Assembly (NCBI RefSeq): GCF_025370785.1
Contig: NZ_JAMXFA010000038.1
Coordinates: forward strand, 1 to 63,628
Length of the DNA stretch: 63,628 nt
Direction: 5' to 3'
Origin: Laspinema olomoucense D3b
GTDB taxonomy: Bacteria; Cyanobacteriota; Cyanobacteriia; Cyanobacteriales; Laspinemataceae
The translations under genes were made by a program, and so were the position numbers. A model generated the notes under the pieces. It did not search any database and was not told where the DNA came from. It was given only the letters and a program-made list of their open reading frames with translations. Shown here one piece after another: positions 8,360 through 18,259 of this stretch (its first letter is position 1; the number at the start of each line of letters is the position of its first letter).

Positions 8360-9016
8360 ATGCGCGTTAAAATTTGCGGAATTACGAAACCCGAGCAGGG
8401 AGCGGCGATCGCCGATTTGGGAGCTACGGCGCTGGGTTTTATCTGTGTGCCGACTTCCCCTCGCTATGTCACCGATTTACAGATTCTGCGGGTGGTTCAG
8501 GCTCTTGAGGCTATGCCGGTCGATCGCATTGGTGTATTTGCTAACACCACAATTGAGATAATTTGTCAAACCGTTGAAGTAGGAAGATTAACCGGGGTGC
8601 AACTGCATGGCGGCGAATCCCTGGAATTTTGCGATCGCCTGCGGCAAGCGTTACCCGAAGTGGAAATCCTCAAAGCCATCCGCGTCAAAGCTGCAACGGA
8701 CTTAAGTAAAGCCAGAGATTATCTCCCCGTTGTGGATACATTGCTGCTGGATGCCTACCATCCCGGACTTTTGGGGGGAACCGGGCAAACCTTGGACTGG
8801 AATCTGTTGAAACAGTTTAACCCCGGTTGCCCGTGGCTGTTGGCTGGGGGACTGACCCCGGAGAATATCCAAGGGGCGATCGCCCAAGTCAAACCCCCCG
8901 GTATCGACCTCTCCAGTGGAGTAGAGCGATCGCCGGGGGACAAAGACCTTGCCAAAGTGGCGGAATTGTTCTTCAAGCTCCAATTGACCGGCAGTTACCT
9001 ACCCCAATCCGCTTGA
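8360..9016 (+). CDS. trpF: Phosphoribosylanthranilate isomerase
   Basis: Third step of tryptophan synthesis: conversion of N-(5-phosphoribosyl)anthranilate to the carboxyphenylamino-deoxyribulose phosphate. A single (beta/alpha)8 barrel of 218 residues. The catalytic cysteine is in the opening [11 protein letters not shown], the catalytic aspartate in [20 protein letters not shown], and the phosphate-binding LAGGLTPEN and [15 protein letters not shown] close the barrel. GCAGGAGAAG gives a Shine-Dalgarno about 10 bases before the ATG. It is not clustered with other trp genes, as is usual in cyanobacteria. Confidence 0.97.
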   Translation: MRVKICGITKPEQGAAIADLGATALGFICVPTSPRYVTDLQILRVVQALEAMPVDRIGVFANTTIEIICQTVEVGRLTGVQLHGGESLEFCDRLRQALPEVEILKAIRVKAATDLSKARDYLPVVDTLLLDAYHPGLLGGTGQTLDWNLLKQFNPGCPWLLAGGLTPENIQGAIAQVKPPGIDLSSGVERSPGDKDLAKVAELFFKLQLTGSYLPQSA

Positions 9017-9048
9017 CAACTCATCCTTCACCCGGTATAATCCTTTTT

Positions 9049-9825
9049 TTAAAAGAAAGAGGGTTGATGACGAATCAGGTTGAGAAACTCTTCCCGAGTC
9101 TTTTGCTCTTCCTGGAATTGACCCACCATCGCACTCGTTACAGTCCAGGAACCTGGTTTTTGGACACCCCGCATGACCATACACATATGAGTCGCTTCCA
9201 TGACTACTGCCACCCCTTTCGGCTCTAAAATGGTTTGAATGGCTTCGGCAACCTGGCGGGTGAGGCGCTCTTGCACCTGGAGTCGGCGGCTGTACATCTC
9301 GACAATGCGGGCGAGTTTGCTCAATCCCACAACTTTTTGATTAGGGATGTAGGCAACATGGGCGCGGCCCATAAACGGGAGCATATGGTGTTCGCAGAGG
9401 CTGAAGAAATTAATGTCTCGCACGAGTACCATCTCGTTATGCCCTTCGTCAAAGATGGCTCCATTCAACAACTCTTCTAACGATTGATTGTAACCACTCG
9501 TCAGAAAACGCATGGCATCTGCCGCCCGTTTGGGGGTCTTGAGCAACCCTTCCCGTTCTGGATCTTCGCCAACCCCCAGGAGCACTTCGCGGAACGCATC
9601 TTTCATCCGATCGGCGCTTTCTGCTGCGGGTTGATGGATGTTGGCTTGAGCACCATTTAAGGTATTGCGATCAGGCCGCGTCTGGATGTGGGGGGTTTTG
9701 TCTGAGGTTTGGGCGGATTTCATACCATTTCCGGTGTCGGGTGATTGGGATCCGTGGGAAGCAGCAATAGTCATAAAAGATGTATGAGAGTGAGAGAGGT
9801 TTACAGATACTTCAAGTCCAGACAT
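9049..9825 (-). CDS. folE: GTP cyclohydrolase I
   Basis: Makes 7,8-dihydroneopterin triphosphate from GTP, the first step of folate and pterin synthesis. The zinc-site [20 protein letters not shown] (about residue 141 on), the second Cys in [11 protein letters not shown] and the ending [11 protein letters not shown] are all present. The core needs about 190 residues; the first 70 here (rich in Ser, Thr, Gln) are an unstructured extension. The true start may be the ATG at 9774 (MTIAASHG...); neither start has a strong Shine-Dalgarno. The stop lies about 30 bases from that of trpF, so the two genes are convergent with almost no gap. Confidence 0.95.
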   Translation of the reverse strand: MSGLEVSVNLSHSHTSFMTIAASHGSQSPDTGNGMKSAQTSDKTPHIQTRPDRNTLNGAQANIHQPAAESADRMKDAFREVLLGVGEDPEREGLLKTPKRAADAMRFLTSGYNQSLEELLNGAIFDEGHNEMVLVRDINFFSLCEHHMLPFMGRAHVAYIPNQKVVGLSKLARIVEMYSRRLQVQERLTRQVAEAIQTILEPKGVAVVMEATHMCMVMRGVQKPGSWTVTSAMVGQFQEEQKTREEFLNLIRHQPSFF

Positions 9826-10985
9826 TTACACTCATTTACACTATTGAGGTCGTCGGACATAGCACCACAAACAGTTAAACTGTTGGCGGAGGCTGTATCT
9901 CGCGGCGTTGATCAAGCGTGAAAATCAGTCCCAAAAGTGCCGGTGTCATCTCTAAGAAATCAACCTCGATGAGGAAGGACCTAGGGTCTGAGATTTCTCA
10001 GGAAATGGCTTGATCCTCTTTGCTGGATTAGTTCTTTCCCCTAGAAAAAACCGATAGGCGCATTTTTTCTTTCCAAGACAGAATCTGAGCGAGGGAATTT
10101 TGATCGCCGTTGGCGATCGCTGTATCGGATTAATCTTTGAATTTCAATCCCTGGCTTGATGTCGAGACGATCGCAGCCGGTTGAGTCGCGGTTTTCGTGA
10201 CTCCCTAGGTTGCCGGAATAGCCAATCGTCCTGGGATAGTGATAAATCAGATAGCTCAAGGGGAGCAAAAAGAGTGAAGGTTAGCAAAGAAACAGGCTGA
10301 AATTTGGTGACTTAATTTCATTATGGATAGAGAACCAACCCCAGGGTTGATCTACATTTCTTGCTGAAAACTTGCCTAAGCAATGGCAGGAACGTCGGGA
10401 TTGCCCGAACGTGGTATTTTCCCCTATAGCTTGGCGGGATTTATAGATGGAATTTCCCCTGAGTTTAGAGGGAAAGTTAAGGGCGTGGTTTGCCCAGGTA
10501 GAAGTAGAGGGAAGCGGTGAGTCCGTCATCTGGCATCTGGGGATGCACTGATGCGGTTAAGAGTCACCCTGATTACTCCTGGGTTAGCCGAGGTTAAAGT
10601 TTGAGAAATCCGCCCGGGTACTCTACCCAGTGAGTAAGGAATCATCGTCCAAGATAATTTGACTCAGAAAACTAACTAAACGTAAACTTTTGTTAGTGAT
10701 GTAAAGTATATCATCCAACGGGATGGTTTGTTGATCACGCCCCAATTCTTTTCCAGTGGAAATTCAGAATTAGCAACCCGTAATGTAGGGGCGATCGCGC
10801 CGGTTCATGGGTGGAGTCAGGGTAACTGAAAAATGAACCAGGGACAAGGATTGACCCTAGTCCCTAGTCCATTGCCTGAGTTCTATAGTGCGATTTTTTT
10901 GAGCAATATAGAGTGAACTGATTGATCCGGCTTAGAAAAACGAATCGTCAATCGCCTCAATCTCCCAGTCCAAAATAGAGTTAAC
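9826..10985. other. 1.16-kb region without supported gene
   Basis: I see no coding sequence with family resemblance here. Short frames on the minus strand at 10041-10268 and 10281-10529 have no ribosome binding site and unnatural composition. Features are scattered HIP1 sites, a 7-bp AGAAATC/GATTTCT inverted repeat near 9954-10000, and the folE promoter region at the left. It may hold a small RNA or a decayed gene. Confidence 0.45.
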
Positions 10986-11966
10986 TTAGGCAGGCACTTC
11001 GGCAAAGACCCCGATCCGGCGAAACTTCTGATAGCGCAGTTCTCTGCGTTGCTGACTGGTCAAAGTGGACAGTGCATCTAAATTGCTTAATAACGCTTCC
11101 TTGAGACTTTCTGCGGCCTTCAGGGGATTGGAATGAGCGCCCCCCAAAGGTTCGGGTAGGATTTCATCGAGAATCCCCAGGTTTTTTAAATCCCAGGAGG
11201 TAATTTTCAGGGCTTCAGCGGCCCGGGGGGCCTTGGAGGCATCTTTCCAGAGAATTGCTGCACAGGCTTCGGGAGTGGCGACGGTGTAAACCGCGTGTTC
11301 AAACATCAAGAGGCGATCGCCCACCCCAATCCCCAACGCGCCACCGGAACCCCCTTCTCCAATCACGGTAGAAATAATGGGCACATCCAGACGGAACATT
11401 TCACGCAGATTGTAGGCGATCGCCTCTCCCTGACCTTGATGTTCTGCCTCTACCCCCGCCCAAGCGCCCGGGGTATCAATAAAGGTAAAAATTGGCATAC
11501 CGAAGCGGTTAGCATGATCCATCAACCGCATCGCCTTGCGATAACCCCCAGGGGAAGCCATCCCAAAATTGCGCGTCACGTTATCTTTGGTATCCCGGCC
11601 TTTCTGATGACCCAGAATTACGACGGGGATGCCGCCAATGCGGGCCATTCCCCCCACTAAGGCTGGGTCATCATACCCCCCGCGATCGCCGTGAAGTTCC
11701 ATCCATTCATCGGTAATTGCTTGAATGTAATCTAACGTACTGGGCCTACGGGGATGACGGGCTAACTGCAACCGCTGATACGGCGTTAACGTGGAAAAAA
11801 TTTCCTGTCGCAGTTGGTTAGCGCGCGCCTCCAACTGGCGGATTTCCTCCGAGACATCCACCCCATTTTCTTCGGCGAGTTCTCGGATTTGTTGAATACG
11901 CCCTTCCAGTTCGGCTAGGGGCTTTTCAAAATCTAAAAGGAAAGTTCTGCGTTCGGGAGTTGCCAT
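10986..11966 (-). CDS. accA: Acetyl-CoA carboxylase carboxyltransferase subunit alpha
   Basis: With AccD it transfers the carboxyl group from carboxybiotin to acetyl-CoA, giving malonyl-CoA for fatty acid synthesis. At 326 residues it has the normal length. The N-terminal coiled region ([20 protein letters not shown]) is followed by the crotonase-like core: HRPSTLDY-type region ([16 protein letters not shown]), [27 protein letters not shown] and [17 protein letters not shown]. It lies downstream of ado and aar on the same strand, a gene order conserved across cyanobacteria that links alkane synthesis to fatty acid supply. A long G/C inverted repeat separates it from aar. Confidence 0.97.
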   Translation of the reverse strand: MATPERRTFLLDFEKPLAELEGRIQQIRELAEENGVDVSEEIRQLEARANQLRQEIFSTLTPYQRLQLARHPRRPSTLDYIQAITDEWMELHGDRGGYDDPALVGGMARIGGIPVVILGHQKGRDTKDNVTRNFGMASPGGYRKAMRLMDHANRFGMPIFTFIDTPGAWAGVEAEHQGQGEAIAYNLREMFRLDVPIISTVIGEGGSGGALGIGVGDRLLMFEHAVYTVATPEACAAILWKDASKAPRAAEALKITSWDLKNLGILDEILPEPLGGAHSNPLKAAESLKEALLSNLDALSTLTSQQRRELRYQKFRRIGVFAEVPA

Positions 11967-11984
11967 AACAGGTGAAGAGTTAGA

Positions 11985-12261
11985 GAGGTGGGGGAGATGG
12001 GGGAGATGGGGAGGTGGGGGGGATGGGGGAGGTGGGGGAGGTGGGGGGGATGGGGGAGATAGGGGAGATAGGGGAGATAGGGGAGGTGATGGGGGAGATA
12101 GGGGAGGATGGGGAGGTGAGGGATAGACGGGAGGTGAGGGAGATGGGGGAGAGGGAAACGACTTAAGTCGTGACGTTGAACATCCTCCCTATCTCCCCCA
12201 TCCTCCCCATCCCCCCTATCTCCCCTATCCTCCCCATTCCCATCCTCCCCATTCCCATCCT
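11985..12261. repeat. Large G-rich/C-rich imperfect inverted repeat
   Basis: About 11985-12150 is a run of G-rich 9-10-bp units (GGGGGAGAT, GGGGAGGTG, GGGGAGGATG). After a short spacer with the 12-bp palindrome CGACTTAAGTCG (near 12155) the complementary C-rich units (CTCCCCCATC, CTCCCCTATC) fill 12183-12261. A transcript from aar towards accA would fold into a stem of roughly 75 bp. The units are the same type as at 1-156. Confidence 0.88.
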
Positions 12262-12266
12262 AGAAA

Positions 12267-13295
12267 CTAGCGAGGCTGAAGCAGCAGGGGTTGAAAGCCA
12301 TGCTTAATCGACCATTCGCCGATCATTGCCATTTTCTGCACCGAAATTTGATTGCGTCCCCAGGAGAAATTCGTATAGATTTTTTCAAATTCCAGGAGCA
12401 TAGACTCGGCAAAGCAAGCAAAAAGCTGACGTGCGGGGACATCCATACTGACGATTTGCATAATTCGCCAATCAATGTCGAGGGTATGTTCGACAATCCC
12501 GCCTTTGAGGACAGAAACCTCCGGGTGTTGAAACTGAGTTTCCAGGTTTTTCGGATACCCGCCATCAATGAGCAAACAAGGATGCTTTAAGGAATTGGCA
12601 TCAATTTCGACCCCTTTGGGCATACTTGCCACCCAGACGACAATATCGGCTTGGGGGAGTGCTTCTTCCAAAGCCATAATTTTGCCGCGTCCTAAATCTT
12701 CTTGCAATAGCCGCAAGCGTTCGCGATCGCGGGCGATGAGCAGGAGTTCTGCAACATCCGTTCGACTGTTCAACCAGCGACAGACGGCACTCCCGATATC
12801 CCCCGTGGCTCCACAGACTGCCACTGTTGCTTTTGACAAGTTGATGCCAAGCTGTTTTGATGCCTGTTCTACCTGCTGACAGATAATATAGGCGGTGTGG
12901 GTGTTTCCTGTGGTAAAGCGTTCAAACTCTAGCTTGATATTGCGAACTTGCTCAAATTGCTGCAAGTTAAAGTTTTCAAAGATAATTGAGGAAAAACCCC
13001 CAAGTGCCGTGATGTTAATGCCATGTTTTTGGGCGTGAGCCATCGCGTTCAGGATTTTCCGCGTTGCCGCCTTGATCCGCCGGGAGGCGAGCATCTCTGG
13101 CAGAAAGCAGGATTCCACATACCGTCCTTCAATAGTCTGGCCGGTGGCACTGGTAACAGTGATGTTATCGACTATCTGCGGTGGGGCGGAACACCAAAAA
13201 TCCAACCCTTGATCGGCATATTCCGGGTAACCCAGATCTCTAGCAACAGACTGGGCGTGAGCCAAACTGGTAAGGTGACCGATGAGACCAAACAT
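12267..13295 (-). CDS. aar: Long-chain acyl-[acyl-carrier-protein] reductase
   Basis: Reduces acyl-ACP with NADPH to the fatty aldehyde that ADO turns into alkane. 342 residues, the family length. A Rossmann segment, [19 protein letters not shown] (about residue 157 on), binds NADPH, and the cysteine of [10 protein letters not shown] falls at about residue 294, the position of the thioester-forming Cys in characterised AAR. The N-terminus ([20 protein letters not shown]) is very typical. It follows ado on the same strand but a strong terminator lies between them, so it probably has its own promoter, as reported for other cyanobacteria. Confidence 0.97.
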   Translation of the reverse strand: MFGLIGHLTSLAHAQSVARDLGYPEYADQGLDFWCSAPPQIVDNITVTSATGQTIEGRYVESCFLPEMLASRRIKAATRKILNAMAHAQKHGINITALGGFSSIIFENFNLQQFEQVRNIKLEFERFTTGNTHTAYIICQQVEQASKQLGINLSKATVAVCGATGDIGSAVCRWLNSRTDVAELLLIARDRERLRLLQEDLGRGKIMALEEALPQADIVVWVASMPKGVEIDANSLKHPCLLIDGGYPKNLETQFQHPEVSVLKGGIVEHTLDIDWRIMQIVSMDVPARQLFACFAESMLLEFEKIYTNFSWGRNQISVQKMAMIGEWSIKHGFQPLLLQPR

Positions 13296-13463
13296 TAAGC
13301 GTTTTAGGGTAGCCTTTGAATCAGGCGCAGTAGGGTTAAAGGAAAAGATTCATTAAGAATATCTTTAAATAGTACACCAAGACTGTACGGGAGTCCCCGA
13401 CGGAAGTTGATTCCCTGGGGTTGATTCAGTCCCCCAAAGGAGACAGTTGTACCGGGTTGCGCG

Positions 13464-13521
13464 CAAAAAATAGCGATCGCCCTCAATTGCCGCAAAAACT
13501 TACAGATTCGAGGGCGATCGC
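13464..13521 (-). terminator. Terminator between ado and aar
   Basis: On the minus strand GCGATCGCCCTC and GAGGGCGATCGC form a 12-bp perfect stem, followed by TATTTTTTG. It lies just after the ado stop and before aar, so most ado transcripts should end here. Confidence 0.8.
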
Positions 13522-13542
13522 CAGTGGGTTGAAGGGTTAAAT

Positions 13543-14241
13543 TTAGGCTCCGGCTAGTCCATAAGCGGACATCCGCATGATATCGCGAGTGGTAAATCCA
13601 ATCGTGCTGAGGGCTTCACCGTAAGCAATCATAAAGTCTTCCACGAGGGCTTCTTTTTCCATTTCCAGGACCTTAGCATCATCGGCTACCTGATTGAGCA
13701 TTTTCCAAACGATGGGGAGGTTCTGGCGGTTGGCTTGCTCCAGTTCAGTTTTGGACTCCTCAAAATGGGCTTGCAGCCATTTTTCCCCAAAGTTGAGGTG
13801 GCTGTATTCGTCTTTGACGACGCCTTCGGTAATTTTCCGTGCAAAGGGGTCCGCTACGGGGATATAGATGTTATAGGCAGAGATGGCAAAGCTTTCGATA
13901 ATCAAGGCTTGAATCAACAAACAGGTAACCACCTTACCTTCTGCTGCTGCGGTTTGGAAATTTTGGTGCAACCCGGAAAAAAATTCTCGGGCAAATTCCA
14001 TGTCAGGCTCTACCTCTAAATTCCGCCCACAGGCTTGGAACCCTTTCTTGTGACGGAGCTCCATTTTGGCCAAGCCGAGCAATTCGTCTTTACAATCCGG
14101 CAGCATTTCAGCCAGTTTAATGTAGTTATCATTGGCTTCCTGTTCGCCTTCTATGACGATCGCATTAATTCGGCTGTAAGCGTCTTTATAGGTGGGGCTT
14201 TGGAAGTCAAGGGTTGCGCTGGTGGCCTCAAGCTGGGGCAT
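13543..14241 (-). CDS. ado: Aldehyde deformylating oxygenase
   Basis: A ferritin-like di-iron enzyme that converts Cn fatty aldehydes to Cn-1 alkanes plus formate. The ligands are visible in order: Glu in IEGEQEAND, ExxH in KMELRHKKG, Glu in LIIESFAIS and ExxH in [13 protein letters not shown] choose the ATG at 14241 ([13 protein letters not shown]) because AGGAGAAA lies about 9 bases upstream and the resulting 232 residues equal the family length; the frame extends further but without support. First gene of the ado-aar-accA group. Confidence 0.97.
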   Translation of the reverse strand: MPQLEATSATLDFQSPTYKDAYSRINAIVIEGEQEANDNYIKLAEMLPDCKDELLGLAKMELRHKKGFQACGRNLEVEPDMEFAREFFSGLHQNFQTAAAEGKVVTCLLIQALIIESFAISAYNIYIPVADPFARKITEGVVKDEYSHLNFGEKWLQAHFEESKTELEQANRQNLPIVWKMLNQVADDAKVLEMEKEALVEDFMIAYGEALSTIGFTTRDIMRMSAYGLAGA

Positions 14242-14348
14242 AGCTCTGTTTTCTCCTGATGATATGGTTGCTGACGATCTTAGAACTGACCTTATTATTT
14301 GAGTTAAGGTAAAGAATAGACGGGTTAACACCATTTAAAGGTCTTTTA

Positions 14349-14390
14349 TTTTACTTTACCGTTCGTCATATAACTTTACCATTTTTTCAG
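14349..14390 (-). promoter_or_regulatory. AT-rich ado upstream region with GGTAAAGT direct repeats
   Basis: Two copies of GGTAAAGT, each preceded by a further partly matching base pair, lie about 20 bases apart on the minus strand in an AT-rich stretch 110-145 bases before the ado ATG. This is the likely promoter zone. No activator consensus that I know fits the repeats. Confidence 0.3.
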
Positions 14391-14486
14391 GGAATCGCCA
14401 ACGAAGACAGACGCTGCTGGGGATCTAGCCCCAAGGGCTACAAAACTGAGGGGATGCTGCTGAAGGGGCGATCGCCACGGTTGCGC

Positions 14487-15530
14487 CTACTGCGGCTGAG
14501 AATCACTCAGAATTTGTAAGCGAATGGTGCGATCGCCCTCATCTCCCAGGGGAACCTCAATGACTTGACCCGCTAATCGGTCTAAACAAGTCAACAGCAT
14601 TCGCAAATGGGGGGTACTTGCACCTGTATCCACATAGAGGCGATCGGTCAGACTCCCCAAACGCCGCCAAGTGGTATAAAGTTTGGCAACGGTTTGCTCA
14701 ATTTGCGAGGCTTGTTTGACCAAATCTGCTGCGGTGTTCAGACAACCCATGCGCAGTGCTTCTTCTAAAGCCATTTCTACATCGATGGAACTGGCGGCGA
14801 TCGCCTGAACCTGCGCCGCTGCATCTAAATATTTTGACAAACTCCGCGCATCGGAGGTCAGTTGCTTGACGGTATCCACATCCGGATTGATGGCTGCTTC
14901 CTCCCGAATCGAAACCTGGTGGGAGGGGGGGAGTTTCTCCATTTCTCGGACCAACGGTGCGAGATAACGCGGCGGCAGGGAACCGGCAGTAGCCTTTTCT
15001 TTCACCTCTTCCGGCAGCAATTCCGACGTCATGGCAGTCCATTCGTCCGAAAGTTGGCGCACTTCCCTGCGGGTGATGCGATCGCCATCTCGGGCCGCTT
15101 GGGTGACCATCTGCTGCACCTCGGGAGCAGATTTAGCCGTTTCCACAAAAGCCCGTTTGCTAAATTTATTAATGGTATCCGGGTCTAAATCCCCTTGTCT
15201 TAAGAGGGTATCGGCACTATTTGCTAGTTCAATGAGGGAATAAGCTTGACTTTTGCTGATTTCCCGGTCCTTGAGCCAGTTGAGAAACCCTCTGCCGCGT
15301 CCTTCTCCGCCAATTTTCTCGCGATCGCGCACGGCACTCAGGATCCGTCCACGCCAAATATCGGTTTGCAAATCAAAATGGTCGCAAACTTTCCAGGCAT
15401 TATCTACCTGATGCTCGAAATCAGGCTCTGAAATGTCTTCATCTTCCGGGTCCGGAAGGTTAAAATTCAGGTCCGTGATGTTTTCTAAAACCGCAGCAAG
15501 TTCTTCCGGGGATTGGGGTCGTTCAGCCAT
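14487..15530 (-). CDS. Conserved cyanobacterial hypothetical protein
   Basis: I cannot name a function. About 347 residues when started at the ATG at 15530 (MAERPQSPEELAAVL); the frame also allows a TTG four codons earlier. It is acidic and helical, with no membrane segment or signal peptide. The stretch FLNWLKDREISKSQAYSLIE (about residue 85-105) looks like a helix-turn-helix of the kind seen in ParB/DUF3102-like proteins, and RITRREVRQLSDEW could be a second helical DNA-contact region. The C-terminal third carries coiled-coil-like helices. It may be a DNA-associated regulator, but that is inference. Confidence 0.7.
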   Translation of the reverse strand: MAERPQSPEELAAVLENITDLNFNLPDPEDEDISEPDFEHQVDNAWKVCDHFDLQTDIWRGRILSAVRDREKIGGEGRGRGFLNWLKDREISKSQAYSLIELANSADTLLRQGDLDPDTINKFSKRAFVETAKSAPEVQQMVTQAARDGDRITRREVRQLSDEWTAMTSELLPEEVKEKATAGSLPPRYLAPLVREMEKLPPSHQVSIREEAAINPDVDTVKQLTSDARSLSKYLDAAAQVQAIAASSIDVEMALEEALRMGCLNTAADLVKQASQIEQTVAKLYTTWRRLGSLTDRLYVDTGASTPHLRMLLTCLDRLAGQVIEVPLGDEGDRTIRLQILSDSQPQ

Positions 15531-16037
15531 TGACAGCAGCAATTTTGTTGGGCGACAGCCGACTTATTATGGCATGAGTTGGCTCTACTCCATGCATTGT
15601 TCTGGCGGAAGAAACCCCTGTGGGACCTTCAGTTGAGGCCCCGCTGAGTTCCGGGTCCCAGGGGCGATCGCCACCCTCTGTCCCTAATTGACGGATACGG
15701 AATCCGGCATTCCAAGGGCTATAAAAACCCGCAGGCTTCAGCCTGCGGGGTTTTTGGAGATTTTATTTTTTGGAGTTCTTTAATAGAAAAAACGGACTTT
15801 TGATACCCGGATTTGGTATGACCAACGTTTAAGAAGGGGCATAGAAGTCAGTTGGGACTTGAAACTCAAGACTATCCCGGTGTTTTTGATAGAGTGAGCG
15901 AGAATCCTTTGGCGGTTCAAGGTCATCAGTCCTGTCAAGGTTAAAAACCGGGTTTTTGGACAAAATCTCGGCCAAGAATGCCACAAAGTTGGATAGAAAC
16001 CCGGTTTCTGGACTATTTGACTTAATCTCCGGGAGTC
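15531..16037. other. Intergenic region with terminator and repeated AAACCCGG motifs
   Basis: About 500 bases between two minus-strand genes with no supported gene. It contains the strong hairpin at 15723-15755 and, at about 15940-16015, two copies in opposite sense of an AAAACCGGGTTTTTGGAC / GAAACCCGGTTTCTGGAC motif. This near-palindrome looks like an interspersed repeat family. Confidence 0.55.
15723..15755. terminator. Bidirectional rho-independent terminator
   Basis: AAAAACCCGCAGGC and GCCTGCGGGGTTTTT pair around a TTCA loop, with A- and T-runs on the two sides. On the minus strand it follows chlD by about 280 bases. Confidence 0.85.
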
Positions 16038-18083
16038 CTAGCGCGATTTCATTTCTGCTAACGCACCTCTGGCCATATCAGCGATCGCCCGGTCTGTGGC
16101 CTTGGGCAAACTATAATATCGACCCCCTGCCGCTTTGGCCAACTCTTTGGCAAATCCGGTGGAAACGAACTTATTCTCTGTATCAATCATCAACAACTGC
16201 ATACCCACCCCGCGAATTTTTCCGGCAATTTCCAGCAATTCAGCCTTAATATCCGGTTTCTCACCTTCGATTTGCGGTTCACCCAAAGACCGAGATAAGG
16301 GAACATTCCCCCGTCCATCGGTAATGGCAACGATCGCCACCTGACCGATATCCCCGGATTGTTGAGCATTTAACCCCACCCGCACTGCGGTGGTTAACCC
16401 ATGTGCTAAGGGAGATCCACCGCCACAGGGCAACCGTTCCAACCGTCTGCGGGCCGAAGTAATCGATCGCGTTGGAGGTAACAATACATCCGCTTGCTCT
16501 CCCCGAAACGGAATCAAAGCGATTTGGTCCCGGTTTTGATACGCTTCGGTCAGCAGTTGTAAGACAGCACCTTTGGCCGATTGCATCCGGTTGAGTGCCA
16601 TCGAACCCGAGGCATCCACCACAAAGATAATTAAAGACCCGGCTTTTCTCGCCAAGCGCTTTGAGCGCAAGTCTCCTTGTTCTACAATCACCTTGCGGTC
16701 TGGTTGCCTTTCCCGACGGGCTTTTTGATAGGGTGCAGCAGCGCGTAATGTAGCATCGACTGCCACACGCTGTACCTTGCCCTTGGGTAACATGGGCTTA
16801 ATATACCGTCCGCGATCGTCAGAAAAAATAATGCTGCGACTGCCGCTTTTGCCTTGCCGCTTCGCCATTTGTGCGAAATACAGCACACTTGGGTCCATGA
16901 TCACCCCTTCAGGATCGAACAAAAACTCCTCGGGAATACTTTGTTCCTGTTCCGGTTGTTCCTGTTCTTCTTGTTCTTCCGGTTCTTCCTCGTCGGGTTC
17001 CTCTTGTTGCTGATCCGAGTTGTCTTGCGGCGGCGGTGGCGGTGGCGGTGGCGGTTGTTGCTCGTCTGGTGGGGTTTGGACAATGGTGGAACGGGGGACA
17101 ATTACCAATTCCACCGCCCGACGCAGGTCCTCTGCATTCACTGTGGTTCGCCCATCCAGGGCCGCTGATGCCTTGGCGACGCGCAGGGCAAATAATTCGG
17201 CGCGATGACCCTGAACGCCGCCTCGAAGGGCTTCATTGACGAGATAGGCAATTTGGTCCGAGTTAATTTCCACATCCTTTAACCATTCTCGGGCGAGGAG
17301 AATTTGGGTTTTGAGGTTGTCGATGTCTTCGGTGTATTGGTGTAAGAACGCTTGGGGAGAGGCGGAGTAAGATAAGGCTTGTTCCACTGCTTCCACGCGC
17401 TGATCTAAGCCGAGGACCCCATCTGCTGAGAGGGTAATAGCAATGCGATCGAGCAGATGTTCGCGCAGGGACCCTTCCTCGGGGTTATAGGTGGCGATAA
17501 ACAGGGGTTTGCAAGGATGTTGGAAGCTAATCCCTTCCCGTTCGATTTGGTTGCGTCCATCGGTGAGGACGCTTAAGAGCAGGTTGGCAATTTGGTCATC
17601 GAGGAGGTTGATTTCATCGATATAGAGCACTCCGCGATGGGCTTGGGCGAGTAAACCGGGTTGAAATATGGTGTCCCCTTGCTTGACCGACTGTTCCACA
17701 TCCACGGACCCTAAAAGACGGTCTTCGGTGACTCCGAGGGGGATTTGGACGAAGGGGGCGGGAATGATTTGGGTGGGAACGCTGTCTGCAGTGGTGCCGT
17801 TGGTCCCGGAGTGGGGGTAGGCGTCTCGGGTGAGGTCGTCCCATTCATCGGGATTGGTGGGATTGCAGTTGGCGATCGAGTCTTTGACGACTTCAATGGG
17901 GGGCAACAGGGCGTGGATGGCACGCGCCATCACGGATTTGGCGGTTCCCCGACGACCGGCGATCGCCAGTCCTCCCAATCCGGGGTCTACTGCGGTTAAC
18001 AGTAGGGCGAGTTTAATCGCCTCCTGACCGACAACCGCCGTCAGGGGAAATGCAGTGAGGGTAGAGGTGCTGGGCGCGGGCAT
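16038..18083 (-). CDS. chlD: Magnesium chelatase subunit D
   Basis: With ChlI and ChlH it inserts magnesium into protoporphyrin IX, the first committed step of chlorophyll synthesis. The AAA+ domain (residues about 10-330) has a degenerate Walker A ([13 protein letters not shown], about 43). A proline run and an acidic Glu/Gln linker at about 345-385 are followed by the integrin-I (vWA) domain with an intact MIDAS motif, [16 protein letters not shown] (about 488). At 681 residues it has the usual cyanobacterial length. Divergent from the downstream membrane-protein gene. Confidence 0.97.
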   Translation of the reverse strand: MPAPSTSTLTAFPLTAVVGQEAIKLALLLTAVDPGLGGLAIAGRRGTAKSVMARAIHALLPPIEVVKDSIANCNPTNPDEWDDLTRDAYPHSGTNGTTADSVPTQIIPAPFVQIPLGVTEDRLLGSVDVEQSVKQGDTIFQPGLLAQAHRGVLYIDEINLLDDQIANLLLSVLTDGRNQIEREGISFQHPCKPLFIATYNPEEGSLREHLLDRIAITLSADGVLGLDQRVEAVEQALSYSASPQAFLHQYTEDIDNLKTQILLAREWLKDVEINSDQIAYLVNEALRGGVQGHRAELFALRVAKASAALDGRTTVNAEDLRRAVELVIVPRSTIVQTPPDEQQPPPPPPPPPQDNSDQQQEEPDEEEPEEQEEQEQPEQEQSIPEEFLFDPEGVIMDPSVLYFAQMAKRQGKSGSRSIIFSDDRGRYIKPMLPKGKVQRVAVDATLRAAAPYQKARRERQPDRKVIVEQGDLRSKRLARKAGSLIIFVVDASGSMALNRMQSAKGAVLQLLTEAYQNRDQIALIPFRGEQADVLLPPTRSITSARRRLERLPCGGGSPLAHGLTTAVRVGLNAQQSGDIGQVAIVAITDGRGNVPLSRSLGEPQIEGEKPDIKAELLEIAGKIRGVGMQLLMIDTENKFVSTGFAKELAKAAGGRYYSLPKATDRAIADMARGALAEMKSR

Positions 18084-18259
18084 GGTTTGAATAATTGCTA
18101 GTCCAATGGTTCAGAATATCAAAAAAGCGGGCGGGTCCGGGGATTTTTTACCGGGCAGGGGCAGTCACCTACCCTGAAATAGAGGCTCCTCTCGCCAATT
18201 GGAAGAGGTCATGGGCTATATTCCTAAAGGAAAGTCTATTATCTCCACGAGCAACACCT

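Noticed and set aside
10281-10529. 82-codon minus-strand frame in the gene desert
   Set aside because: No ribosome binding site, unnatural composition, no recognisable domain.
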